A program made the position numbers and the translations under genes. DNA of 38,188 nt from a virus, in the IMG/VR virus record IMGVR_UViG_3300008117_000170, positions 1-38,188 of that record; one strand, written 5' to 3'. Below are positions 27,364-35,991 of the stretch, piece after piece. Each line of letters starts with the position of its first letter. Position 1 is the stretch's first letter. Under the pieces are notes generated by a model. That model worked only from the letters and a program-made list of their open reading frames with translations. It searched no databases and was not told the DNA's origin.

Positions 27364-28151
27364 TAAAAAAAACTACTATTGTTACAGCACTTTTTGATAT
27401 TGGTAGAGATAAATGGGAAAACTACGCCCAATCATACCACACATATCAATATTGGATGAAAAATATTTTAAACTTTGAAAATGAAATGGTTATCTTCACT
27501 GAAGATAAATTCAAAGATTTTATATTAGAAAATAGAAAAAAAGCAGATCCCGAACTAATTAAAACAAAAATAGTTGTACAGGATTTTCAAGATATTGACT
27601 CATATAAAAAATATTACAGTAAAATAAAAAATTTAATGAATGATGAGGTTTTCAAAAGTAAGATAATATTTAAAGTACCTGAGATGACTAAACCTGAATA
27701 TAATACGGTAATTTTTAATAAGTTATATTTTATAAAATACATAATAGATAATAAACTATGCGATTCAGATTTTTTTATTTGGTGTGATGCTGGAGTTATT
27801 AGAGATGAAAAAAAAGAAGTTTACACTGGGTTTCCTAATTTGGATAAAATTAATGAAAAGTTTTCTAATAAAGTAACTTTTTTTTCACACCAAGAAAACT
27901 TTAGTATACATAACAGAGACTTACACCTACTTTCACAGTATCGATACATTCATGGTGGTTGTTTTTTTATTCCTAATAATGGCGTAATTAATGAACTAAT
28001 AGAAAGATTCGATAAATTAGTTGAACACTATCTAAATAATAAAGTAATAGGTAGTGAAGAAAAAATATTAGACTTTTGTTTTCTTGATAACAAAGATAAT
28101 TATAACATAGTAAAATCTGATTGGAGACAGTATTTTGACCTTTTATCTTAA
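27360..28151 (+). CDS. HtrL/YibB-like putative glycosyltransferase, 263 aa
   Basis: Opens KKTTIVTALFDIGRDKW and contains VIFTEDKF and then FFIWCDAGVIRDE (D143), followed by RYIHGGCFFIPNN and SEEKILDFCF. This order fits the HtrL/YibB family, which is found near LPS or capsule sugar genes and is thought to be GT-A-like; the biochemical activity is not firmly known. The start overlaps the upstream transferase stop (ATGA), so the two are co-translated and probably act on the same substrate. No signal peptide or membrane helix. The 53-base gap that follows contains a TATTTATA motif. Confidence 0.7.
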   Translation: MIKKTTIVTALFDIGRDKWENYAQSYHTYQYWMKNILNFENEMVIFTEDKFKDFILENRKKADPELIKTKIVVQDFQDIDSYKKYYSKIKNLMNDEVFKSKIIFKVPEMTKPEYNTVIFNKLYFIKYIIDNKLCDSDFFIWCDAGVIRDEKKEVYTGFPNLDKINEKFSNKVTFFSHQENFSIHNRDLHLLSQYRYIHGGCFFIPNNGVINELIERFDKLVEHYLNNKVIGSEEKILDFCFLDNKDNYNIVKSDWRQYFDLLS

Positions 28152-28178
28152 AATAAACAAATAAATCAAACTTTAGAT

Positions 28179-28186
28179 TATTTATA
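28179..28186 (+). promoter_or_regulatory. TATTTATA motif before the second fibre cassette
   Basis: ATTATTTATAAAATAAAAAT, 18 bases before the ATG. Exact core with AAAT extension; it would allow the second cassette to be transcribed separately from the transferases. Confidence 0.4.
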
Positions 28187-28204
28187 AAATAAAAATAATA
28201 TTTA

Positions 28205-29800
28205 ATGGCAGACGTTGTTTTAAGTAGTTGTTGTTATACTCAACTTGTGTTTAGCGCAACTAGTTGGGGATTATCCACAACACCGGGTGATGTTTTTACA
28301 ATCAGCGGTGACACTGTAATTCCACAAGGGTGTTATACGGTTATTTCTTTACCAACAGGCACTACCACAACATTTAATGGTACCGCTACCGTTACAACAG
28401 GTTGCACAGATCCATTATGTTATGATTGTTGTGATTTAAATATTTGTGTTGACATACCATTGAGTACTTATAGTGGATATAATGGTACATATGAAGTTGT
28501 CGGAGCACACAATGGATATATCTACTATACAGGAGCAACTCAACCGGGTTATCTTTATTTTGATACGACAAAATGGTGTTTAGCTAGCGGTTTAAGTCAA
28601 ACATGTTTATTTTATGGATCTAACCCAACAGGAGATTTATGTCCTGATTTGGATACATCAATAGCAACAAGCGGAACATGTACACCAACACCAACACCAT
28701 ATGACCCTTGTTCTATTTTAGATTTTGATGTTTTACTTGATTGTATATTACCAACACCTACTCCGACACCTACCGCAACACCTGGACCAACACCTACTCC
28801 GACACCAACACCAACAATAAACCCTTGTGATTTATTTGTTGTGGATTTTACATACAGTGCAATAACACCAACACCAACGCCTTCACCAACGCCTTCACCA
28901 ACACCAACACCAACGGTTTATCCTTATAATATAACATCAGGCGTTACTTTTGTTGTGGATAGTGGATATTTTGATTGTCCTGAAGTTAAAGTATTAGAAG
29001 ATTGTTCATCAAGTAATATTTATTATGTCTCTAATCCATTGGTTGTTTCAGGAAACCCTGTATCAACAGGTACAACACTTCTAGTTGTTGTTAACTCAGA
29101 GTATAAGTGTGTGACATACACTGATTCCATTTTTGGAAGTCCATCAGATTATTTAAATTTAGTTATAACTTCTTATACATCAGGATGCACTTCATGTATT
29201 GCACCAACACCTACTCCGACACCTACTCCGACAGCAACACCAACACCTACTCCGACAGCAACACCAACACCTACACCAACTTATGCACCAAACACACAGT
29301 TTGTGTTTACGTCTTGTACAAATAATTCGATGATTATACAATACTCATATCCGCCAGCAAATATAACCCAAGGGAATGTAATAAAAGATATTTCAGGTAA
29401 TTGTTTCACATATGTAGATTATTATCTAAATTATACTCCACCTGTTGGTTTTGTTTGGTCATTTATCGAAATGTTTACAGCTTCTACAACTACAAATTAT
29501 GGAAATTGTATTGGATGTTTAACACCAGCTCCTACTCCAACCGAAGCGTTTAGAACATGGAGAGGTTATGGGTCGTTCTCACTTTCATGCCCAATATGTG
29601 AATTAACAAATGGTGGAACAAGTTATACTTTTTATACAAGCCCTACCGTTAGTTCATTGGCGACCGGAGTTTATATTTACCAAGATAGTTTATTACAGAC
29701 TCCTTTATTAGTTTCCTATTTAAGATACTTAGGTATTATTTATAGTGTGGATAGTGAAGGAAGATTAACACAGTTATGTAATCAAAATTCTAATTGTTAA
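28205..29800 (+). CDS. Beads-on-a-string adhesin with Cys-rich domains and Pro-Thr linkers, 531 aa
   Basis: Predicted virion adhesin, counterpart of the 921-aa protein at 20228 but built from different beads. Small Cys-rich modules alternate with Pro-Thr linkers at residues 183-204, 221-237 and 334-359, plus short ones near 160 and 440. A recurring module of ~65-80 residues has G-[DN]-V-[IF] ... G-[NC]-CY/CFTYV ... then Y-x-[SN]-C-x-x-C before the linker; it appears at about 1-78, 245-333 and 360-440. Another bead contains NGTYEVVGAHNGYIYYTG and CPDL. The C-terminal domain (FRTWRGYGSFSLSC ...) resembles that of the 921-aa protein. No signal peptide. Its extended, probably disulfide-rich shape suits reaching receptors. 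Confidence 0.65.
   Translation: MADVVLSSCCYTQLVFSATSWGLSTTPGDVFTISGDTVIPQGCYTVISLPTGTTTTFNGTATVTTGCTDPLCYDCCDLNICVDIPLSTYSGYNGTYEVVGAHNGYIYYTGATQPGYLYFDTTKWCLASGLSQTCLFYGSNPTGDLCPDLDTSIATSGTCTPTPTPYDPCSILDFDVLLDCILPTPTPTPTATPGPTPTPTPTPTINPCDLFVVDFTYSAITPTPTPSPTPSPTPTPTVYPYNITSGVTFVVDSGYFDCPEVKVLEDCSSSNIYYVSNPLVVSGNPVSTGTTLLVVVNSEYKCVTYTDSIFGSPSDYLNLVITSYTSGCTSCIAPTPTPTPTPTATPTPTPTATPTPTPTYAPNTQFVFTSCTNNSMIIQYSYPPANITQGNVIKDISGNCFTYVDYYLNYTPPVGFVWSFIEMFTASTTTNYGNCIGCLTPAPTPTEAFRTWRGYGSFSLSCPICELTNGGTSYTFYTSPTVSSLATGVYIYQDSLLQTPLLVSYLRYLGIIYSVDSEGRLTQLCNQNSNC
28751..28816 (+). repeat. Pro-Thr linker repeat 1 of the 531-aa adhesin
   Basis: 66 bases of CCNAC(A/T/G) hexamers encode 22 residues ([22 protein letters not shown] has this composition). 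In-frame length change by slippage is possible. Confidence 0.85.
28865..28915 (+). repeat. Pro-Thr/Ser linker repeat 2 of the 531-aa adhesin
   Basis: 51 bases with CCAACGCCTTCA units encode 17 residues of alternating Pro with Thr/Ser. Confidence 0.85.
29204..29281 (+). repeat. Pro-Thr linker repeat 3 of the 531-aa adhesin
   Basis: 78 bases, including an 18-bp unit (CCTACTCCGACAGCAACA) repeated nearly in tandem, encode 26 residues of alternating Pro with Thr/Ala. The near-identical units suggest recent expansion. Confidence 0.85.
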
Positions 29801-29802
29801 TT

Positions 29803-30087
29803 ATGGCTCAACAAATAATTATAAATTCAACAACAGGAACATTACCATTAAATATATGGCTGTGTGACTCTTGTTTAAGTACAGCAACTTGTATTTATTT
29901 AACAACAGTAAATTCACTACCAACAACTGTGACTATACCTAGTAGTTATGATTCATATCCTAGTTACGGAGTTAAATTTACTGACAGTGCTGGATGTGAA
30001 ACATGTAGTTTAGTTTCACAAGATAAACAATTCCAAGATGGAGACATTTTTGAGTTCATGGATGGAGATAATTATGATTTTCAATAA
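29803..30087 (+). CDS. Small fibre-associated protein C, 94 aa
   Basis: Third member of the small-protein set (see 22997 and 23302). It has LPLNIWLCDSC near residue 20, an SAGCETC centre, and the FQDGDIFEFMDGDNYDFQ terminus shared with small protein B. I chose the ATG at 29803, not the in-frame TTG at 29794, because the latter overlaps the upstream gene and ATGGCT matches the usual start in this region. It stands between the Pro-Thr adhesin and the long fibre gene, the same place as its paralogues in the first cassette. Confidence 0.7.
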   Translation: MAQQIIINSTTGTLPLNIWLCDSCLSTATCIYLTTVNSLPTTVTIPSSYDSYPSYGVKFTDSAGCETCSLVSQDKQFQDGDIFEFMDGDNYDFQ

Positions 30088-30112
30088 ACTTGTAAATATT
30101 AATAAATAAAAA

Positions 30113-31936
30113 ATGGCAAGATTAACAGATAAAACATTAGCCCAATCAACGGCAATAACACCAACAACACTTATACATATTGTGTATACGGGTGATCCTT
30201 CACAGAACGCTGCGGGATCATCATATAAAGCTGAGTTACAACAACTTTATCCTATTTTTGGTGCGTCAACGTTCACTGGCGGTACCGTAGTTGGTCAAAC
30301 AACATTTACTAATGGTTTAAGTGCTAATACTATAACTGCAAGTACAATAGATTTATGTGCAACGAATGGTACTTTATTTACTGACTCAATTTCAGGATGC
30401 TCACCAATAAACTTTTTAAGTGAGTCTTTATTTCAGAGTGGATTGAGTGGTACAAGTATTAGTGGTTTAACATTAAACCTATCACAAATACCTATTATTT
30501 CTTCAGGTAATACTCTTTCAATAGATTCGAATGGAAATGTTGTTATTACAACAGGATCAACTAGAAGTGAGAATTTTGTTGCAGATTCTAGTTTTGAAAG
30601 CAAAGGGCCAGCAACTTTTCAAGATAACGTACAATTTTATCAAGGACTTAGATCAACTAAAATTAGATCATTTTCACCTTTAGCCATTAATGATGGAAAT
30701 GAAGGAAATGTTCATTTTGGGTCTTCAAGTGGTGTAACCGTTGATGTTACAAACAGTAGAATAGGTATTGGAACATTAAATCCGACTAAAGATTTAGAAG
30801 TAACAGGATCAACACTAATTGGTGGAGGATTAACCGCATCAACAATTTCTGCAACTACATATCAAAACTTACCGACTAGCGTTGATACATTTACAACTGG
30901 TTTTACATATTCGAATAATGAGTTTACGTTATCAAGAAATCAAGGACAACCAAATTTAACAGCAACAATAAATACCGTAACGGGATTGACAGTTAGTGGA
31001 ACAATAACAACAACAACAATTGGTGTTGGAACATCCTCACCATCATATCCATTAGATGTTAGAGGGGTTAGCGGTTTATTAAATTATGATCCAACATCTG
31101 CTGGAGGTAGATTAGTTATAAGTGGTAATACAAATATACCAAGAATGGATGTAACCATACCAGCATATTTAACTAAACCTGTTGCGGGTTCTAGTATAGG
31201 TATAAGAACTTGGGATGACGCAACATATCCTGGATATGGTAAAGTCGGTGATACATTTTTGAGGGCCGGTAATGAAAGTAACGGTTTAAATATAATTAAT
31301 AGTAATGGTACAGGAACGGAAGATTATATTAGATTTTATGCCGGGAAAAATGCAGATACATTATCAGATTTACATATACAAGGATCTGGCGCAACTATGG
31401 GGTATATTGGAATTAATATTGAAAACCCTACAGAAAGACTACATGTTAGTGGTAATACTTTAGTATCAGGTAATATTAGTGCAAATACATTAACACTAAG
31501 TGGTGTTAGTGTTAACCCAAAACAAACAATAGCTTTATTTTTTGGTCACGATTCATTGAGTCCTGGTGATACTCAGACATATTACATTGGAAATTCAATT
31601 AATCTAACAGCACCAATATCTGGCTCTGATGGTAGAAGAGTTATAATGCCAAAAACAGGTAACATTGTAAGGGTTGGTATATGTCAAACAGTTGGGGGTA
31701 CTTTAGGAACTTCAGAAACAAGTACTTTTACTGTTAATAATGTAACACAAGTTACACAAAGTACAATAACTACGACATACACTTATGACGCCTCAAGTGC
31801 TAATATTTCATATAATTTAGCAACCCCTTTAGCAGTTACAGAAGGAGATAAAATAGAATTAAGATGGATAACACCCACATGGGTAACAAACCCAACAACT
31901 GTTAGGCAACAGATGAACGTTTATTTAGAATATTAA
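30113..31936 (+). CDS. Second long tail fibre, 607 aa
   Basis: N-terminal ~48 residues (RLTDKTLAQSTAITPTTLIH ... GSSYKAELQQL) match those of the 825-aa fibre at 23611 almost residue for residue, while the rest differs. This is the classic pattern of a conserved virion-attachment domain with a variable shaft and tip. The shaft contains SRIGIGTLNPTKDLEVTG and TIGVGTSSPSYPLDVRG motifs and many Thr/Ser/Gly beta-repeats. The last ~130 residues (from QTIALFFGHDSLSPGDTQTYYIG) look like a compact beta domain and are probably the receptor-binding tip. No S74 chaperone is seen. Follows small protein C after 25 bases. Confidence 0.8.
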   Translation: MARLTDKTLAQSTAITPTTLIHIVYTGDPSQNAAGSSYKAELQQLYPIFGASTFTGGTVVGQTTFTNGLSANTITASTIDLCATNGTLFTDSISGCSPINFLSESLFQSGLSGTSISGLTLNLSQIPIISSGNTLSIDSNGNVVITTGSTRSENFVADSSFESKGPATFQDNVQFYQGLRSTKIRSFSPLAINDGNEGNVHFGSSSGVTVDVTNSRIGIGTLNPTKDLEVTGSTLIGGGLTASTISATTYQNLPTSVDTFTTGFTYSNNEFTLSRNQGQPNLTATINTVTGLTVSGTITTTTIGVGTSSPSYPLDVRGVSGLLNYDPTSAGGRLVISGNTNIPRMDVTIPAYLTKPVAGSSIGIRTWDDATYPGYGKVGDTFLRAGNESNGLNIINSNGTGTEDYIRFYAGKNADTLSDLHIQGSGATMGYIGINIENPTERLHVSGNTLVSGNISANTLTLSGVSVNPKQTIALFFGHDSLSPGDTQTYYIGNSINLTAPISGSDGRRVIMPKTGNIVRVGICQTVGGTLGTSETSTFTVNNVTQVTQSTITTTYTYDASSANISYNLATPLAVTEGDKIELRWITPTWVTNPTTVRQQMNVYLEY

Positions 31937-31938
31937 TT

Positions 31939-32097
31939 ATGGATTTAGGAACTTATTTAATTGAAACTTATACGGTTGAACACCCAACCGCAGGTACTTT
32001 AACTAAACAGAAAATAACATACTACAATAGAAGAGATGAGATTGAAACTATTGAGTTTTATGATGGTTTTATAAGACCTGGGTATTCACCTAGATAA
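31939..32097 (+). CDS. Short conserved-looking protein, 52 aa
   Basis: A 53-codon frame (ATG 31939, TAA 32095-32097) fills the gap after the second fibre. The product starts MDLGTYLIETYTVEHPTAGT and ends DGFIRPGYSPR; it is charged, beta-like and has a sensible composition. It starts 2 bases after the upstream stop and ends 22 bases before the next ATG. That fit, and the lack of any other use for the interval, argue for a real gene. The family is not recognised. A fibre-tip or assembly accessory is possible by position. Confidence 0.6.
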   Translation: MDLGTYLIETYTVEHPTAGTLTKQKITYYNRRDEIETIEFYDGFIRPGYSPR

Positions 32098-32116
32098 TAT
32101 AAATAGTTTTTTATAA
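32098..32116 (+). promoter_or_regulatory. AT-rich site with TATAAATA and TTTTATAAAA before the 540-aa gene
   Basis: TATAAATA (32098-32105) reads like a T4 late promoter core in the forward direction, and TTTTTTATAAAAG follows a few bases before the ATG at 32120. It may be a variant of the recurrent motif. Evidence is weak in such AT-rich DNA. Confidence 0.25.
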
Positions 32117-32119
32117 AAG

Positions 32120-33742
32120 ATGGCAGGATACAGTGCAACTACATGTGATATTTTAACTCTTTTCCCTATGGGGGTTAGTTGTTTAACTATTGACGCATAT
32201 ACCCCATTCACATCTGATGGATATGCTTCACTTATTATAACAGGAGGAACGTTTCCTTATACGACTACTTGGAGTAATGGTGCTCAAACATCTTTCATCA
32301 GCGGGATTCAATCAGGATTATACACCGCAACAACTGTTGATTATTATGGTGATTTTACTGCCGTTACTGTTTGTAATGTTGGTTATCAAACTTATGGAGT
32401 TGAAAAATTTTATAACTGTAATGATCTAAATAATATAATTTATTATAGGGCTGACTACGATAATCAAGTTTTAACCGGGAAAACGTATTCTATTGTAGGT
32501 CAACTTGGTTGTTGGGTATCTGTTGGTATTGAAATATACACCGGCGGAACATTATATGAGAATTTTGTTCAAATATTAACAGGACCTTTTACTAATTGTA
32601 CTGAGTGTTTACCAACAACACCGGCTTTAGAAAATACTAGTCAATTATGTCTTAGTACGACATCAACAATATTGTCATTACCACCAGTACAAACAATAAA
32701 TCAATATCAGTTTTTTTCTGCAAATACAATAAATGGTTATCCATCATGGACAAGTAATACGTTAACTATGTATTACAATACTTCAGCAACAAAATGGTTG
32801 ATTTCAGGTTGGACTCAACCAGGAATACCAAATTTAGTTTCTTCTTTATCCCCACCAATAGGTGCGTGGGTTTATGATGGTGTAATTGGAAGTGCTAATG
32901 TTACTCAAGGTACATGTACAACTAATTTTATTATAAATACAAATCAGACTAACCCAACATGTATTAACTCAGTTAACGGTGCAATATTTGTCACATCAGT
33001 AATTGGTGGTAATGCTCCTTATACGTATGCTTTAAACAATTCATCACCAGGTAATTTTCAAGCGGGATCAATATTCAACAATTTAGATGATGGAACATAT
33101 ACTGTTTACGTAAAAGATATTATTGGAAATATTGGATCAAAAATTATAACTTTAACACCACAACAATCAATAATAAATTATCAAGTTAATTTATCATTTG
33201 TTCCTGCAAACCCAACTAATACAATTTTAGCGAATGGTAGACAAATTAGTTTCCAATATCAGGTTACTTGTAATCCACCCTTACCAAGTAATAAAACGGT
33301 AAATCTTAGTTTTTTACACACCACAACAATATCTGCGGGAACAGCTACTAATACAACACCCACACTTACTTATACAAATACTACAGGAACAACCGCCGGT
33401 GGTTCATATCTAACAAGTACTCAAACAACAACCACTAATAGTTACCCTAACACTATTTCTTGTCACCCTAATTACTTTACTACCGCAACAACCAGACAAT
33501 ATACTGTTCAATTATCAGGTAGTGGTACAGTTAACGGAAGTATCTTCAAAAAAGTTATAGCAAATACAGGTATTAATTGCGGACCTTTTGGAACAATTAT
33601 AGATAATTTTACAATAACAAATATTTCTTTAAGTAACCAAACAGTTTGTGAGACTATATCAACAACAACCCCAACAATTTCAAATACGGTTAGTTTTGGT
33701 GCCGCATCACAATTTTCTGATGATGAAGACGAATTGAATTAA
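32120..33742 (+). CDS. Second SprB-repeat tail protein, 540 aa
   Basis: Contains two SprB/PKD-like units. The first is at about residues 24-85 (CLTIDAYTPF, ITGGTFPYTTTWSNG, GIQSGLYTATTVDYYGD). The second is at about 275-350 (NPTCINSVNGAIFVTSVIGGNAPYTYAL, LDDGTYTVYVKDIIGN). Between them lies a Cys-rich module with TGKTYSIVGQLGCW and FTNCTECLP that matches the beads of the 531-aa adhesin. The C-terminal ~190 residues are Thr-rich beta sequence ending in the acidic SDDEDELN. It shares parts with both cassettes and lies just after the second, so it is probably another peripheral adhesin or fibre component. Confidence 0.65.
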   Translation: MAGYSATTCDILTLFPMGVSCLTIDAYTPFTSDGYASLIITGGTFPYTTTWSNGAQTSFISGIQSGLYTATTVDYYGDFTAVTVCNVGYQTYGVEKFYNCNDLNNIIYYRADYDNQVLTGKTYSIVGQLGCWVSVGIEIYTGGTLYENFVQILTGPFTNCTECLPTTPALENTSQLCLSTTSTILSLPPVQTINQYQFFSANTINGYPSWTSNTLTMYYNTSATKWLISGWTQPGIPNLVSSLSPPIGAWVYDGVIGSANVTQGTCTTNFIINTNQTNPTCINSVNGAIFVTSVIGGNAPYTYALNNSSPGNFQAGSIFNNLDDGTYTVYVKDIIGNIGSKIITLTPQQSIINYQVNLSFVPANPTNTILANGRQISFQYQVTCNPPLPSNKTVNLSFLHTTTISAGTATNTTPTLTYTNTTGTTAGGSYLTSTQTTTTNSYPNTISCHPNYFTTATTRQYTVQLSGSGTVNGSIFKKVIANTGINCGPFGTIIDNFTITNISLSNQTVCETISTTTPTISNTVSFGAASQFSDDEDELN

Positions 33743-33779
33743 AATTGAAAAATACTAATTACTAAAATATAAAAATATG

Positions 33780-33787
33780 TATTTATA
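33780..33787 (+). promoter_or_regulatory. TATTTATA motif before the 730-aa tail gene
   Basis: TGTATTTATAAAATATG: exact core and AAAT extension, ending 4 bases before the start codon. Confidence 0.4.
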
Positions 33788-33791
33788 AAAT

Positions 33792-35984
33792 ATGGCTTAC
33801 ATTAACAAAACTACAGATCCACTAATTAATACGATTCTAACTGATGCTGGTAGAAGAAAGTTATCTCAAGGTAATTTTAATATAAGCTACTTTCAAGTTG
33901 GAGATAGTGAGGTTTGTTATAACTGTATTGATGATATGAATAATAATGATTTTATTATCCTAAGACCGCAATACAATGCTCAAAATATTACACCAGCACC
34001 TGAAGCTAATAAAATGAATGTAAAGTACCCACTATTTGTCGACTCAACGTCAGCTAGTACATTTGGTATGGTTTATGATTCGTCTTTTATAGATAATATT
34101 TATAACTCAGCAGCCCCAAGAGGGTTTTTTACAGGGTCCACACTTTATACTACTTCAGCATATACTATAAACCCTAATTTTATAGTTGGAAACGCACAAT
34201 TATCTTCAGGAAATACTTTAGTTATAAGTGCCAATTCTGTAAACGCTAGTGTTTCAGGTATAGTAAGTCCAAATATGTTTATGGTTTTATTTACTAATAA
34301 TAGTATATCACCATTGAGTGGTAATTCACCAATTTTTACTTATTTAGTTGTCGGTGTAACAGGTAATACCTCAACTGCAACAACAGTAACAATACAAGTA
34401 GATAGGGATTTACCTAATTTTAACAGTTTAGGTTTTAGCGGAAATTCTCGTGTTATTTTTTACCCTTCAGGTATGACATCTCTTTATGATACAGTTACTC
34501 CTGAACCTTATTGGGCAACAAATGTATTTAATTTTGAAACTAACTGTGATGTTTCACAAACAGATGTTAAAGTTTGGAATATGAATATTCCGTGGACTGA
34601 ATCACCGGCGGGTGTGTTTAACTCAGTTAATGATGATTATAATAAATATAAATCATCAGGATACACTGGGAGTAAAGAATATTTGGGTTATGTAACAACA
34701 GGCGGTACAACAGATACTGATGGGTCTTATTTTTATAACTCTATGGGTGAAATAATAAGAGTTAAGGCTTTTGAACAAAAAGCGATCGCCATAGTTCATT
34801 ACACAAACCAATCTATTGATAATTTTTACGGTGAGAAATTCGCTCAAGAAGTTTTTGACGCAACTAATTCAGGAGCTACTGGTCAAGCTAGAAATTTCAA
34901 AATATCTCTTCCTTGGTTGATGTGGCATAAAAACTCTTCAGGTACAATTGGACAAGACTTTTATACTGACCCAAGTGGTTTTACAAGTCAAAACCTTTTT
35001 GTTCCTTATTACATCAAGTCTACAAAGAGTACAGATTTTAATGATCCTGGTTTAAGGTACTACCAACTGTGGGACACTAACCCAAATACTGATGGAATAC
35101 CAAATAGAGTCGGTAAAGTTTTTCCTGACTTAAAAATGGTTGTTTTTGATGATGATGAAATTGTAGCGGCACTTAACTACAAAACAAATAGATCATGGAC
35201 TCTACCAGCACCTAAAGTAGGTACCATTATACCAAATGCTTGTGACGGGGTATTAGGTGTTGACGAAGGGTTATTAAGTGCTAATACTGAGAGTATGTTT
35301 ATTACATATAGATTCAATAATTCGGCGTTTACTAACTCATTACATTGTAATTATTATACAAGATTGAATCCAATTATGTTAGATTCAAGTCAGCCAACAT
35401 ACAATATATTCTTGAAATTTAAAAATGAGTTTCCTTTCTTGGTTTCACAATCTACAACAATACCAACAGGTTACACCGCTAATGAAATGAAAGTTTTAGC
35501 ACAAAAAGTAACTTCAACAACTCTTAGACCGGACCCTACTCTTTGGAGAGAAATTGACGTAATGGGTCAGATTTCAGCTAGTTCAGTTAATAACTATATT
35601 ACCATGTCAGGTTTAACAGGGACTACTTTTCAAATAACAAAAGACATGTATGACAACGCTCCTTTATATGATTTAAATGATTATATTGATTTGCCTGATC
35701 TTAATGAATCTGGAAATACATTGAATTTTGGTGGTGAATACTTTTTCTTTGGTAGCATACAAACAGACATTCAAGCAACAATTTATGTTATGAATTTCCT
35801 TTGTAACTTAGGACAAACACAGTTTTTGAAATCAACAAACCCAACTTGGGATGGAGTAACATCACCATATATTACAGAAGTTGGACTTTACAATACCAAT
35901 AAAGAACTTATGGTTATTTCTAAGATACAGTCACCTCAAAAAAGACAAGGTATTCAACAGTATCCCGTTAAACTAGATTTTTAA
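33792..35984 (+). CDS. Tail/baseplate structural protein, 730 aa
   Basis: The N-terminus (NKTTDPLINTILTDAGRRKL then GNFNISYFQVGDSEVCYNC) is a recurrent opening of T4-like structural proteins. I remember it as LTD-x-GR-x-x-L-[AS]-x-G-x-F-x-I-x-x-F-x-x-GD-[DS]-E-[IV], but cannot name the family. The end has SPYITEVGLYNTNKELMVISKIQSP, the EVGLYD/N-x-x-x-EL-[ML]-x-[IV]-[AS] element found in several phage tail-fibre and collar proteins. The middle is beta-rich with SSGN/TSGNT-type loops. Length and position after the fibre region suggest a distal tail component such as a tip or fibre-base protein. Confidence 0.65.
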   Translation: MAYINKTTDPLINTILTDAGRRKLSQGNFNISYFQVGDSEVCYNCIDDMNNNDFIILRPQYNAQNITPAPEANKMNVKYPLFVDSTSASTFGMVYDSSFIDNIYNSAAPRGFFTGSTLYTTSAYTINPNFIVGNAQLSSGNTLVISANSVNASVSGIVSPNMFMVLFTNNSISPLSGNSPIFTYLVVGVTGNTSTATTVTIQVDRDLPNFNSLGFSGNSRVIFYPSGMTSLYDTVTPEPYWATNVFNFETNCDVSQTDVKVWNMNIPWTESPAGVFNSVNDDYNKYKSSGYTGSKEYLGYVTTGGTTDTDGSYFYNSMGEIIRVKAFEQKAIAIVHYTNQSIDNFYGEKFAQEVFDATNSGATGQARNFKISLPWLMWHKNSSGTIGQDFYTDPSGFTSQNLFVPYYIKSTKSTDFNDPGLRYYQLWDTNPNTDGIPNRVGKVFPDLKMVVFDDDEIVAALNYKTNRSWTLPAPKVGTIIPNACDGVLGVDEGLLSANTESMFITYRFNNSAFTNSLHCNYYTRLNPIMLDSSQPTYNIFLKFKNEFPFLVSQSTTIPTGYTANEMKVLAQKVTSTTLRPDPTLWREIDVMGQISASSVNNYITMSGLTGTTFQITKDMYDNAPLYDLNDYIDLPDLNESGNTLNFGGEYFFFGSIQTDIQATIYVMNFLCNLGQTQFLKSTNPTWDGVTSPYITEVGLYNTNKELMVISKIQSPQKRQGIQQYPVKLDF

Positions 35985-35991
35985 TTTTTTT

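Noticed and set aside
29794-29802. TTG start three codons upstream of small protein C
   Set aside because: It overlaps the upstream gene and is a weak start; ATGGCT at 29803 fits the local pattern better.
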